A program made the position numbers and the translations under genes. Below the pieces are notes generated by a model. It ran no database searches. It was not told the DNA's origin and was given only the letters and a program-made list of their open reading frames with translations. Positions 21,766 to 33,326 of a DNA stretch of 64,000 bases are shown one piece after another. Within the stretch, counting starts at the first letter, position 1; every line of letters begins with the position of its first letter. Source of the DNA: Artemisia argyi (Eukaryota; Streptophyta; Magnoliopsida; Asterales; Asteraceae); assembly GCA_030686995.1 (NCBI GenBank), contig CM060709.1:306237857-306301856 (forward strand). Reading direction: 5' to 3'.

Positions 21766-22489
21766 TCGATGCTAATGCAATGGTATCGAGGTCCGCCCCA
21801 TTATGCTTGTGAACCGCATAGATATTTTTACGCAGAGTAAAATTATGTCATGTATACCGATTTTCTTAAATATACAATGGTCTCAAGTTTTTTCGTTGCG
21901 AGTCTCGTTAGCTTTAATAAAATTCGCCACATGATTTAAAGTCATTGGTCTGTCTCTAAAGAAAATGCACAGAAAAAGTAATTAAATTGTGTTGACATGC
22001 AGAAGGTATATGTTGCTCGTGATTATGTCGCATAATCTATGACATGTAGCTTATTAATTGAACTATTGCTTATCTTACGCCATAAGATTAACTTTATACC
22101 ATCGTAATCCTTAAATAAGCTAGCACAAACAACCTCTTGGTAATGCTATTCTCAACTTTTTTCGTGCTGGTAAAGTCTAGTTACATACTTTAAACTGATG
22201 TTTTGCAAATTAAGTGGTTCAAATCGTCGGGCCAATCATCATATCACAGTTGCGTCGATTAATGCAAATATAGAAAGTATGATAGGTGAGTAAATTTTCA
22301 TAAAACACAAAAATATTAAAAGATTATAATGATCTGAAAGCATATTTAGAGCCACTATGTCTCAATGTATCTTAATATACCTATTGTATTACGTATTCAA
22401 GTTGTGCCACATATGTTGTGTACTTATGCCAACAAAGTATCAATGACTAGTGATGGAGGAATATTGATGTTAAAAACAAGTCGTCCAAT
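21766..22489. other. Intergenic, nothing recognised
   Basis: No long ORF, no terminal repeats and no RNA gene that I can support. Confidence 0.5.
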
Positions 22490-23350
22490 CAAGTACCCCA
22501 TTCAAGACGTTGCTAGTATCACAAAAACATTATGATGATCTCTATTTTGTTTTGAAAACTATATTATAGCCTTGCGGACTCATTGATAATGATTTTAGTC
22601 TAGTATGTGACGTAGTGGAAGTGGAAGGTGCTTTTGCGAGAACCTCATGTTTATGAACATGCACCCAACTTGATACTCTAATGGATCTTGTTTGTATTGT
22701 CGATTGATCGAGTTAGTTGATATTGATGATGTGTTTGGGATACTGTCTTATGATTAGTTAAATTCAAAATAAGTACTATTTTTAGAGGCCTCAATGCACT
22801 ACGTGTGGTCTGTGATCTTATCATGAATATTCGACGATAATTAGTTGCCGAAAAAAGAAAAAAAAAAAAAAGCTTTGGCGACAATAAAGATCAAAACACT
22901 TTCAAGATTCCACAATACAAAACAATCAATGACGGCTTCATTTGTATAAAAGGGAATATTCATCAAGGTGAAAGAGTCTAATAACTGGGGCGTCCAATTG
23001 GGTCGGGTGACACACTCACAAATGTGTTTTTAACTTCAGTTTTGAGTCATCTATGGCAAAATGTTACATAAAAACTTTACTTCCCGACACACGCGCTAAT
23101 AAATATAAACATGGTGTATGATTAATTGATTATCTCACTTTATGTCTTCTTCTGATAACATTTTTTTTAACGGTAACTAACTATTTCACAATATATAACC
23201 ACAACCTATCTCACATGTCCTAAATAGGACTTGAACTCACAACCATTTGGTTGGGGAGTTCTCACACAACAAGATGTAGCATTAGGACACAAACCCTTTG
23301 TACCATCTTTTGATAAGATGGCATATCTGCTTACTTAAACTGTAACATAA
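22490..23350. repeat. Intergenic repeat, copy A
   Basis: Collinear with 52690-53400 (copy C) and with 38990-39299 plus 49641-49800 (copy B, interrupted). Shared words include gatgatctctatttt, aactatattatagcc, gattgatcgagttagttgat and ctcacaaatgtgttttaac. It precedes GLR2's upstream block, just as copy C precedes the third GLR-type block. It may therefore be part of the tandem duplication rather than a transposon. No ORF. Confidence 0.7.
23159..23305 (-). mobile_element. SINE insertion with empty sites elsewhere in the window
   Basis: 147 bp between direct repeats tcttctgataa (23148-23158) and tcttttgataa (23306-23316). Copies C (near 53317) and B (near 49757) of the host repeat have the site uninterrupted (gtcttttgataagat). 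On the minus strand it ends in ACCGTTAAAAAAAA and carries a pol III B-box-like GAGTTCAAGTCC. The A box is poor. Non-coding. Confidence 0.75.
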
Positions 23351-23754
23351 TCTATACTACAATATAAAACATTTAGGCAATTCCCTAAATAGAAAGGCTT
23401 AAAAATTTAGCCTACACACTTGCGGAAATTTCAATAGCTTGATGAAAAACTCAAACACCAATATTTTCATCACATTATCTCATCTCGCATAACCTCCGCA
23501 ACACACCATCCAACAACCATCTAGCCACCATCCGACCGCCACCATGAGCCGAGCACCACCAAGAGCCAACCACTGCCACCACGAGCAGACCACCATGCAC
23601 ACCATCCGACCACCACCACCACGAGCAAACCACCACAGTTTTGGAGGTTTTGTGTAAAGTTATTGTTAGAAAAAACATATAAATGAAAAACATTTGCTCG
23701 TCACAAAATTTAGTTACAGGGTACCCGTCGCCGCATTACGCGTATACCTTGCTA
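23351..23754 (+). mobile_element. Non-autonomous Helitron (404 bp)
   Basis: Starts TCTATACTACAATATAAAAC after A23350 and ends ...ccttgcta before T. The GC-rich hairpin zone gtacccgtcgccgcattacgcg precedes the end. Copy C of the host repeat is uninterrupted (aatataa^tttctttaaac near 53360). The interior has CCACCA-rich sequence on the plus strand (23510-23640) that encodes only a low-complexity frame. Confidence 0.85.
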
Positions 23755-24690
23755 TTTCTTTAAACTATTTACAAGATCAAGTATAGTATGAAAAACATTT
23801 ATGAATTAAAATTGTACTCCTTAAGTCCTTAACAAACGCTTGTAAACAAGTTCAATCGTTCATATCAATCTAACTTCTTCTGAACTTGGCATTGTTGCCT
23901 CAAGAATTGGTTAACCACAAATTGCTACTAAATTTAAAAAATAAGAAATCCCTTCAGACCACTGATAATGTCCAAAGAGGTCTATGGTGCTTGAACAAAA
24001 AACTAACTAGGTCACTTTGTCATAGGAACACTAAAAAAGGTACTAAACTTTTGAAGTTATGTCATTTACATAAAAGAAAAAAAATAATAAAATAAAAAAA
24101 AGGGGAAAAAAAACCCTACATAGTACTGTTTAAGTTAATTTTTGGTTAATATAAATATTTTGATGGTCTTTTACACCATATATGACATTTAAATTACACC
24201 AATTTGGACGTTGAATATAAAATATTCGTTTTCATACTTAAGTGACATATTTCAAACTCTTTATAGACTTTGGTTACTTTGATTGTGGTCTGTGGAATCA
24301 ATTTTTAATGAAATATCATATGGTGTATTTATAGTGTATAGATACCATAAACATATTTTCATCGGGTATATCCCCTTTACCAAAAAAAAAAAAAAAAAAA
24401 AAAAAAAAAGACATGAGTACGTAGAAATTATACCTAATTTGCTAACTAATAGATAGATACAGAATATATGGAGCTACAACTAAATCTTGGAGATGTAGAC
24501 TCCAAACCGAACTGAACCTTTTTTTTTTTTTTTTTTTTTTTATTATTATTATTTTTTTGAGTATCTTATCTTGTCACATACGTTTATGTGACACAGGAAT
24601 ATGTCAAATATGAAGGTTTGTCATTTTTGAAGATTTCCTAGAAGGTTCATGCATGGCTATGTCCTTTTCACTGCTATACGTTAAATGCAT
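23755..24690. other. Start of GLR2-unit duplicated upstream DNA, no gene
   Basis: Collinear with GLR1's upstream block (6367-6427, 6951-7337, 8065-8185, 9144-9171, 9996-10080) once the GLR1-side insertions are removed. It provides the empty sites for two Helitron loci and the hAT element. Contains T-runs (24519-24541). Confidence 0.8.
24349..24409 (+). mobile_element. Short poly-A retroinsertion
   Basis: About 60 bp, attttcatcgggtatatccc then a run of nearly 30 A, present here and missing from the GLR1 side (ataaacatgag near 8095). A short unique piece plus a poly-A tail fits a 5'-truncated LINE or SINE. aaacat/agacat may be the target duplication. Confidence 0.5.
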
Positions 24691-24698
24691 GTTGGATA

Positions 24699-25300
24699 CA
24701 CCGACGGAGCGAGTAGGGGGGCTGGAGGGTGCTTGGCCCCCCCTAACCAGCTCAACTGCCGTAGATATATATGAGAGGAACCAACTTAGATTAGTTTCAT
24801 TTTGATGAAAAAGCAAAGAAGGAACTTTAGTTTCAGCCATAAGATAGACGGAGAAGATGAAGGGGTAGGTAGGAGAAAAATAAAAAGTACTTGTATGTTG
24901 TATTGGTGTGGAATATGTAAGTGTACAGCTGGAGTTTGTTTTTGGTCAAAAGTCAAACTCTTGTATTCCGTAATTTTTTTTTTATTTTTTATTATTTTTT
25001 TTAATGTGTCAACTACATTGAAGCATACACTATATTTTGTTTTGTGGTGTACTCCATATTATAAATGAACTTTTGTTAACCTATACAAAATCTGTAAATT
25101 TGAAATTTTTTTAGTTTGTCTAACATGTTTTGTTATAAAAATGTCGCTGAGTCAGTATAACGTTTTTACTATCTCCATTATACTTGTAACTATAGCATTT
25201 AAATCGACACTACGCCCTTTTACTAATTATACCCAAAAAAAAAAAAAAAAAAAAAAAAAAGTTAGGCCCCCCTTAACGCCAATTCCTGGCTCCGTCCCTG
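24699..25300. mobile_element. Non-autonomous hAT with perfect 8-bp TSD
   Basis: Left end CACCGACGGAGCGAG; right end is the complement of CAGGGACGGAGCCAGGAATT. Direct repeats gttggata at 24691-24698 and 25301-25308 are identical, the hAT signature. The GLR1 side lacks the element. C-rich subterminal runs (ggccccccc) occur at both ends. The open frames inside are chance. Confidence 0.9.
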
Positions 25301-25321
25301 GTTGGATATAACATAACTGGC

Positions 25322-25785
25322 TTAATTTAGTTGCTTTTCGTTTTCTTGCCTCTCATACTATTCAATGCTTACTTGGGTATTACTACATTGGTCAAAGTTA
25401 GACATGAGTAAAGAGAATTTTAGATATGAAAAGTATAGAGATATATATGAATTGTACGTACATGTTAATTATTTCTTTTGACGTTTTCATAAAGAGAATG
25501 TATTTCGACAAGTAATTGGTGCAAGTCATTCATCTAGTGATTGTGGAATGGCCGAATGAGCATGACAGCTGCTCGTGTCAAGATTTACAGACTACACAGA
25601 CGTACTCATACAGTAATACCTTTGAGCCTATGAGTTTGTAAGAAAACAATTTTCAAAAGTTTAAATCTTATTCTTGATTTCTTGTCCATCGGCGTTGCTC
25701 ATCTCAAACAAGAGTGAGCTTAGCCAAAGGCGACACGCTGCAAAGGTGTGTCCTAAACACTGTATTTGAGGGATAAGAAGTTTAT
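25322..25785. other. Conserved GLR upstream block (GLR2 copy), no gene
   Basis: Counterpart of 10491-10978. It is interrupted downstream by different elements than in GLR1. Confidence 0.7.
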
Positions 25786-26218
25786 TATTAGAGTGGTGGG
25801 TGTAGTGCAACCATATAACATGTTATAGGGTTGTCAAGTCAGCACAACACTGTAACTAAAACACCACCCTTAGAGCACTTGGTGCAGCTCGCTGGAAGCC
25901 TCGCCAGTCTACTCTGGACCCTTCACCACCCGGTCCTCGCCACTGCACCGCCCCCTCGTTTTCCTTCGCTAGCTGGTGGTTCCTCGTCTACACGACGAGG
26001 TGAGTTTCTGACATGTTGGGGCCCAAGCTTAAAAATGTGAGTTACTTCCTCCTTTTTTTTTCACCTTCATCATCGGATTAATCCATGGATGGATTTGAAA
26101 TTGGTTTACGGGTTGTGAAATTGAAGTGGTTTTGGAAGTAGGTTTGTGTTGGATTTGAGTTCTGATGGCTGGATTATGGAAGTGGGTTTGTGTGTGTAAC
26201 TGTGTGTGACTATGAAGA

Positions 26219-26220
<2 letters not shown>

Positions 26221-26299
<79 letters not shown>
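26221..26299. repeat. (AT)n microsatellite
   Basis: About 39 uninterrupted AT units directly left of the foldback MITE. Confidence 0.97.
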
Positions 26300-26302
<3 letters not shown>

Positions 26303-26654
26303 GCTTTATTTTCAGAACCCTGTTAAGTGCGAGAACTGCGAGAACTCCAATTTTGCATTAGAAAACATGCATGTTCATATAAAACATGTATGTTTTCTTA
26401 CATACACCTTAATACACATGCCTACGTATTAAGGTGTATGTAAGAAAACATACATGTTTTATATGAACATGCATGTTTTATAATGCATAATTGGAGTTCT
26501 CGCAGTTCCCGCACTTAACAGGGTTCTAAAAATAAAACCATTTTGCATTGATCTGTTGCACTTAACATGTTTTTATATGAACATGCATGTTTTTTAATAC
26601 AAAATTGGAGTTCTCGCAGTTCTCGCACTTAACAGGATTCTGAAAATAAAGATA

Positions 26655-26656
<2 letters not shown>
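26300..26656. mobile_element. Foldback MITE, family 2 copy 1
   Basis: Inverted arms: left ctttattttcagaaccctg, aagtgcgagaactgcgag, aaacatgcatgttcatat; right gttctcgcagttcccgcac, ttaacagggttct. The arms of about 115 bp meet at 26416-26430. A further partial right arm (26545-26656) repeats gttctcgcagttctcgcac. A second copy is at 33327-33651. Both sit next to long (AT)n tracts. Confidence 0.85.

Positions 26657-26742
<86 letters not shown>
26657..26742. repeat. (AT)n microsatellite
   Basis: About 42 AT units on the right of the foldback MITE. Confidence 0.97.
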
Positions 26743-26746
<4 letters not shown>

Positions 26747-27131
26747 GGTTATTTATACTTTTATTTAAATAAAATGAATTTTAGTTTATTTGGTAATTTA
26801 AATAAAAAAAAATAAAGTTGTAAGTGGTGAGACTCAAATAAGTAAGTTGAGGTTAATTGTTAGTGAGGTGGTTAGTTGTAGAGGTTTGCTAAAGTGACGT
26901 GATACCCTGTGAGTCCCAAATGACGAGAGGAGGGTGCTCACTGCACCCAGTAGTGGGTCTTATCACAAATAAAAATACTCCACTTACTAAAAAAATTAAC
27001 GCTCGCCAACCAAATCATGAATGTCCCTAAAACATGGCTATGGCATTTGGGTCGATGCACAATGGCAAAAAAATTGCTTATAACAATGTAAAAACACACT
27101 GCACCGTTCGCTCTTAGTCGTTGGTTGATTT

Positions 27132-27466
27132 CAGGGACGGAGACAGTGGGGAGCCAGGGGGTGCTCAGCTCCTCTAACACGCTCAATCGCTTTGCTATTT
27201 ATCTTATGAAGTTAAGCTTATGACTCAACTATAGTCAAATGACCCCCAACCTTTAGATGATAAAAGAATTAAGAAAAACTTGACACCGTTTAATGCACAA
27301 GGTTTTCATCTAATAATTTTTTATTAGTTTTCAACGTGTTTTTCTAATTAAACTTTTAAGTTTGGAACTTAGTGTATTGTGATAATTAAAACATAATACC
27401 ATTCAAAGTTTTTGTTTATATTAGTTTGTTGGTTTGAGAAAAAAAATTCCGGCCCCCCGAGATAAC
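27132..27466. mobile_element. hAT fragment of the CAGGGACGGAG family
   Basis: Starts CAGGGACGGAGACAGTGGGG, the same end type as the element at 24699-25300, and ends near ccggccccccgag without a matching right terminus, so it is truncated. GLR2 upstream sequence resumes directly after it (cctatatttaattaattgg). Confidence 0.6.
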
Positions 27467-27804
27467 CTATATTTAATTAATTGGTCTAATCATAAGAATA
27501 TTCCCGTCGACGTTATGAAATCTAGTATTTGATGATATGGGTCAGTTTCATAGCTTGAAAGTAGTTGCGTCATTAAACAAACAACTCAAGAAGGGTTGAC
27601 TTAATCAAATCTTGATAAATTGCTATCAAGTCTTTACGCTAAATCTTTGCTAGCCACAAAGGGGTCATATGTAACATTTGCCTCAAAAGTCAAAAGTCAA
27701 GTTTTGTTCAAGTCAATGTTAGTATGCTACCAATGTCCTACACTTATTGGCGTCTTCATATTCTAATTCTTCACTGTTTAAGCATAAGAAAATAACCAAA
27801 CATT
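27467..27804 (+). promoter_or_regulatory. Proximal upstream region of GLR2
   Basis: Counterpart of 11350-11816. It retains gggttgacttaatcaaa and three GTCAA cores (27689, 27696, 27712). It lacks the roughly 150-bp block found only in GLR1, and has about 30 bp extra (cttattggcgtcttcat) nearer the start. A possible WRKY target by motif only. Confidence 0.45.
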
Positions 27805-30800
27805 ATGAAAAATTATATGCTAGTCTTTATTTTGGTTATGAGCTTGATGTCGATAGCAAACGGGGAAACAAAGACACAAATCAAAGTAGGGGTGATTCTT
27901 GATAACGAAACATCTATTGGTAAAATGAGCAGAAGTTGCATTTCAATGGCTTTACATGATTTCTATCAAAAACATGACAGTTATACCACCAGAATTGTCC
28001 CTTACTTTCGCGATTCTAAGCAAGATAACGTTGAAGCGGCTGCTGCAGCAATAGATCTCTTGAAAAATAAGCAAGTCATGGCAATACTAGGACCCATGAC
28101 ATCCTCACAAGCCGATTTCGTGATTGACATTGGTAACAAATCAAATGTTCCTATAATCTCTCCTGCCACAAGCCCGTCTTTGTCACCAAATGATACCCCG
28201 TATTTCATACGTTCTTCACATGATTCTTCCTCACAACTTAAACCGATAGCAGAACTGATCAAACACTTTGGTTGGAGGGAAGTTGTGTTTATTTATGAAG
28301 ATGGCGATTATGGAAGAGGCTTGACTCCTTATATATCTGATGCAATGGTGAACGTGGATGCTAAAGTTACGTATCGCACCGTTATATATCATTCTGCTTC
28401 TGATGATTGGATCCTTAAAAAACTCTATAAGATGAAAACGATGCAAACTCGTGTTTTCATAGTACACGCCTTACCAGATTTGGCAACACGTTTTTTCAAG
28501 AAAGTAAATGAGGCGGGGATGATGGAAGAAGGGTATGCTTGGATCATAACTGAAGTGCTCACTAGTCGTTTGCATTCTTTGGATCGTTCAGACATAGACT
28601 CGATGCAAGGAGTGCTAGGTAAGGATACACGAAAAAACTCATTTCTTGACCATAATATTAGGCCTATTTATGGACCCCCAATGGTCTGGACCGGTCCTGA
28701 CCGCCCCTAGCAAGGCTTATTTTAGTTATCGTGTTTTAGGAATTTAGCAGATTTAATTTTTGGTATTGCACAACAAGTATTGCGTATGAAATGAAATCTC
28801 TGTTCAAAAAAAAGAAAAAAAAAAAAAAAAGAAAAAAGAAAAAAAAAATTGGTATTGCGTATGCAAAACACATTATAACTTTGGAAATTGGCGATTCATC
28901 TTTAAAAAACGCAGATAATTTTTACTTTTCTAAAATGATTTGTCAAACACTATTTTCTGAATATTGTGCTTGCAAAATTGTCCGTTTTTTGCAATATCAG
29001 TAAACATATAATCTCCGATAAATCGTAATCACAAAGACAGATACACTCTAATAATTAATGTGTATAATGGGTTTCGAATAGTAACTTATCGATTACATTT
29101 AAATTTATATTACTAGACGAATACCGTGCAAATGGACAGTGTATAGCGGCTAATAATTATACTTGTGAACTTGTGGTTATGGTGTGACTCTTAATTCGAC
29201 ACTTACTAGTTCAATTTGTAGTTATTGCGAGAAAATAATTTATGGGTTATAAATGAAAAATGATAAAATTTTGAGTATTAAACGGTTTATAAAATACTAA
29301 TTTAATGATGAATGTTTTTACTATTTTATTCAAGGGTAACTTAGGTAGATCAATCTAGTCTTTTTTATAGAGTTTTTAAGTTTCAAGAATAGCAAATTTG
29401 CTTTATAAGTAATAAAGATAACACAATTATTTTATCTACTAGGGGTGAAGTCACGTATCCCAAGAACCAACGAGCTAATCGAATTCGAGAAAAGATGGAA
29501 AAGGAATAAAAATCAAGAAGGTGAAATGACTGAGCTAGACATGTTTGGATATTGGTTGTATGATACAGTTTCCGTGCTAGCAATAGCATTGGAAAAGGTC
29601 TCAAGTGACACTATAATCAATACTACATTCAAACGAAAACAAAGCTCCACAACGGATTTAGAAGCTATTGGAACCTCGGAAATGGGACCAAGGCTCCTTC
29701 CATTGATCCGAAATATAAAACATAATGGTCTTAGTGGCGACTTCCATCTCATTGATGGACAGTTACAACCCTCAGTGTACGAAATAGTGAACATAATAGG
29801 AAAAGGCGAAAAACATGTCGGGTATTGGACACCTACAAATGGGATCATAAAAAAGTTGCATCAAACCAACGGGACCAAAAATGATCTTGGAACAATCATA
29901 TGGCCTGGTGACACACCTTTTTGTCCAAAAGGTTGGGAAATGCCAACCAGTAATGAAAGCAAGTTACGAGTCGGGGTTCCAGCAAAATCAGGCTTTGTTC
30001 AGTTTATCGATGCCGACATTGATCCTACGACCAAACAGGTTATATCTGTCACTGGTTTTTGTGTAGATGTTTTTAACGCAGTTATTGGTGCTTTGCCTTA
30101 TGCTGTCAAAACCGAATTCATCCCTTTTGTTACTCCGGATGGGACACAGGCCGCAGGAACCTATGATGAGCTTCTTCACAATCTTTCCAACGGGGTAATC
30201 ATATAGATATGTTACATATGTTTTAAATGTTTTTTGTACAAAGTTTGGTTTTTAATGTTTTACTTTATACTTGATAATGTACTAGACATACGATGCGGTG
30301 GCTGGAGACATTACAATCCTTGCAGACCGTGCGAAATATGTTGATTTCACATTACCATACACAGAAGCTGGTTTTTCAATGATTGTTCCAATTAAAGTTG
30401 ATGACAGGAAGAGCGCGTGGATCTTCATGAGACCACTAGAGACAAACCTTTGGATAACAATCGGAGCGTTTTTTATATATACAGGACTTGTGGTATGGGT
30501 TGTCGAGCATCGTGTAAACAAAGAATTCCGCGGGCCTCCACATCAACAAGTTGGAATGATCTTCTGGTTTTCCTTCTCCACACTCGTTTTCGCACATAGT
30601 AAGTTTGTATATATACATACACGTTCAACTTGCTCTATTTTGCTTACGGGGTAATTGGCATTGCTAACTTCAAAGTGCTTATCTGCTCAATATGTAGATA
30701 CCTACCTGCTTATTTTAGAGTGCTTGTTGACTTTAGTTTAGGTGGATAATCAATAAATAAGCAACCCTAGAACCTTTTATCAAAACTAATTAGCAGTAGT

Positions 30801-32226
30801 TTTTAGGGTGCCTTGATTGCTTATCCAAAATGTTTATCTGATTATATATGTGTGAAATTTGCTTATCAAATATGGGAAATATATAATATTGCAGGAGAGA
30901 AGTTGATAAGCAACTTATCGAGATTTGTAGTGATCGTGTGGGTGTTTGTGGTTCTGGTTCTGACCTCGAGCTACACAGCAAGCTTAACATCCATTTTAAC
31001 AGTAGAAAAGCTTCAACCTGCGTACACTGATATTGATAAAATCATGAGAAATGGTGAATTAGTCGGTTGCCAAAAGGATACCTTTGTTTATGGTAAGTTG
31101 AGAGCAAGGGGTTTCCACGAAAGCCAGTTAAAGAATTACAGCACCTTTGAGCAGTACGACGAAGCTCTTGCACTAGGAAGTCAAAACGGGGGTGTTTCAG
31201 CAATTATGGATGAAATCCCGTATATCAGAGTGTTTCTAGCTAAATATTGTACCAAGTATACCATGACCGGTCCCATCTACAAAACCGCAGGATTCGGTTT
31301 CGTAAGTAACCTAACTAAACTATGTAGGTTCTTTATTGAGCTTGTTGTATAAAAATACAAACGTGCTTTTTCAAATGTCCCGTTTTTGCACTGGAGTACT
31401 GGACGGTTCTTTTTGGTATACGAGAGTCAATATAAATTGGTTGAGTTGTTTGGGTTACTTTGAGCCAGAATTCTAATCATTTCTATAAGAAAAACTTAAC
31501 AACATTTTTTATACATGATTTTAAAAAATGCCAGTTTTAACGGGTTGTTTTACCACTTGAACGGGACACAAATTCGTCTAGCTTATTGACTAAGATGTAA
31601 ATGACTTCAACGGGACATATGAAAAGTATGTTCAAATTATAAGCAATAAACCAATCTTTACATACCACTTGTACACTAAAAATATATAACTAAAAATATA
31701 TAATTGTGCGTTGTGCATGCAGGCATTTCAAAAAGGGTCTCCACTAGTAGCAGATGTTTCAAGAGCGGTTCTACAAGTTACAGAAGAGCAAATGAGGAAC
31801 ATTTCCAACCAATGGTTTGGAGAACCAACAAGTTGCGATCAGCAAAAGGAAGCTTCAGTTACCTCCGACAGACTCACGTTAGAAAGTTTCAAGGGTCTTT
31901 TTATCATTGCAGGGTTATCAGCAACTTCTGCTCTACTTATATTTTTGTTCAGATTTTCATATGAAGTTAAAGATATGTTAGCGTCACAAGGTTCACTAGG
32001 TGAAAAGCTTTCCTCGATTATGAAAACATTTGATGTGTATAAGGACAGCGAATCAAAACCGACAAGTCCAGCTATTAGTCTATACCATGATGACGCCGGA
32101 TTTTTCTCTAGTGATGAAGGGTTTTCTACTACTGAACCCGGGACACCTTTTCATGAGACAATACAAGTTGTGGAAAGTAACATAGAGACTAATGTGCATG
32201 ATAATGTTACAAGCACCTCTCGTTAG
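27805..32226 (+). CDS. Glutamate receptor-like cation channel, copy 2
   Basis: Tandem paralog of the gene at 11817-15875. Exons 27805-28618, 29443-30194, 30286-30598, 30895-31301 and 31723-32226 give 929 aa with no stop or frame break. The first four exons equal copy 1 in length. Domains are as in copy 1: signal peptide 1-20, amino-terminal domain to about 440, S1 with GDITILADR, M1, pore loop GMIFWFSFSTLVFAH, M3 with SYTASLTS, S2, M4. By eye about 20 of the first 271 residues differ. Notable S2 changes include GYQDGTFIYDKL to GCQKDTFVYGKL near the ligand cleft. The tail differs (...NVHDNVTSTSR). Intron 1 is 824 bp against 415 bp because of a Helitron and a purine-rich insertion. Probably functional, possibly with changed ligand preference (inference). 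Confidence 0.95.
29113..29418 (-). mobile_element. Helitron in intron 1 of GLR2
   Basis: On the minus strand it starts TCTTTATTACTTATAAAGC and ends GGTATTCGTCTAG before T, inserted exactly between A and T. The homologous GLR1 intron (near 13018) is uninterrupted (tatatca^taacac). 306 bp, non-coding. It ends about 25 bp upstream of the exon 2 acceptor. Confidence 0.88.
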
Positions 32227-33306
32227 TATCTTTGTTGATATTGTTTTTTTATCCTTGTGTGTCAATATCATTGCAAGCTTATCATATTGTTTCTAAAATT
32301 AGAATGTTAATTCAAATATTTAGAGACGACTGTCTGGGTCGCCTATAGCTAGTTGCTCAGCCAAATGCTAGCAACTGTGGTGCAACCCCCTGAAGTATAT
32401 AAGATGGTCATCTGATGTAGTGATAAGGTTTTAATTTGGGTCTACTTCTAATCCGTGATAGAAAAAAAAATGTTATTAAGAAATACAGTACAATTTTTTC
32501 TTAGTTATGTGGGATTATGAATGTATTTGATGGTAGTGCTGAATTGTATATTTTGTCACACTAATTTGTATAAAAACTTGTAAACAGGGGAGAATAATCC
32601 CTATATATTCAGCTTACATGCAATGGGAAGTACAATCAAGCCTTTTTGGCTAACCAGTATATATTCATGTGGCTGTTTCCAGACCTTTACCAGGCCGTCT
32701 CAAGATTTTCACCCAACTAGTTTGAACTCTTGTCTCTTCTAAGTCGACGACTTTGGGGACAATTTACCACTAAACCATGAGATCGTTTCACAGTATGTTG
32801 TATATTCAGTGTATTTAAAATACCTTTTGCTGTGCATGCTATAGTGTTATGCGGCTGTATACGATGTTTTTTATATAGTTGATCATTGTTATTCAGGATT
32901 TAGGTGAAGTAATGAGTTTTGTGTTACTAACTTAGCATAGTTGCAGTAAACACAATAAGTTAGCTACATATATCAAATGTACGTTTATACAATGCTGCAT
33001 GCAATCTCGTGCGACCTGCAGAGCAGTAAGCTTCATTATACTTAATGTTGGTATTTTACTCATACTGTACCAAAAACAAACATTATTGTATCTACTTGTA
33101 GATTTAAGATCTTAAAATTTAATGTAGGGTACATCTCAGACATGGTCCAACTTGAACTAAATTCTCATCTTGTCATATACGTGCTAGCTAAAAAAGACAT
33201 GGTCCTGTCGTCCAACATGAATACCAAGTAATGTCATTTTTGAAAGTTCAGGCACAATGTTTGTCACAGTTGCATACTAATCAATTCCTTAATTTACAAA
33301 AGTTGA
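32227..33306. other. GLR2 downstream region
   Basis: 3' flanking DNA unrelated to GLR1's downstream. Apart from a SINE-like body (32640-32790) I see no gene or element. Confidence 0.5.
32640..32790 (-). mobile_element. tRNA-derived SINE-like sequence
   Basis: On the minus strand TGGTTTAGTGG (32767-32777) fits a pol III A box. GAGTTCAAACTA (32718-32729) is close to a B box, about 40 bp downstream. The stretch reads like a tRNA-related SINE head. No clear poly-A tail or target duplication, so the ends are approximate. Confidence 0.5.
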
Positions 33307-33326
33307 GGGTGCGTTTGATTTATATA

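Larger units (their letters stand above)
25793..26965. mobile_element. Composite TIR element, GLR2 side only
   Basis: The left end gagtggtgggtgtagtg and the right end (complement of gggtgcagtgagcaccc) are loosely inverted. The enclosed DNA is absent from GLR1's side. A GC-rich part (25870-26030) lies near the left. A foldback MITE with two AT microsatellites is nested inside. Boundaries and superfamily (possibly Mutator-like) are uncertain. Confidence 0.45.

Noticed and set aside
23475..23693. Trp/Gly/Val-rich minus-strand ORF
   Set aside because: Produced by CCACCA-rich simple sequence inside a Helitron.
24802..25068. An 88-aa gene
   Set aside because: Internal to the hAT element with perfect 8-bp target repeats, with no recognisable domain.
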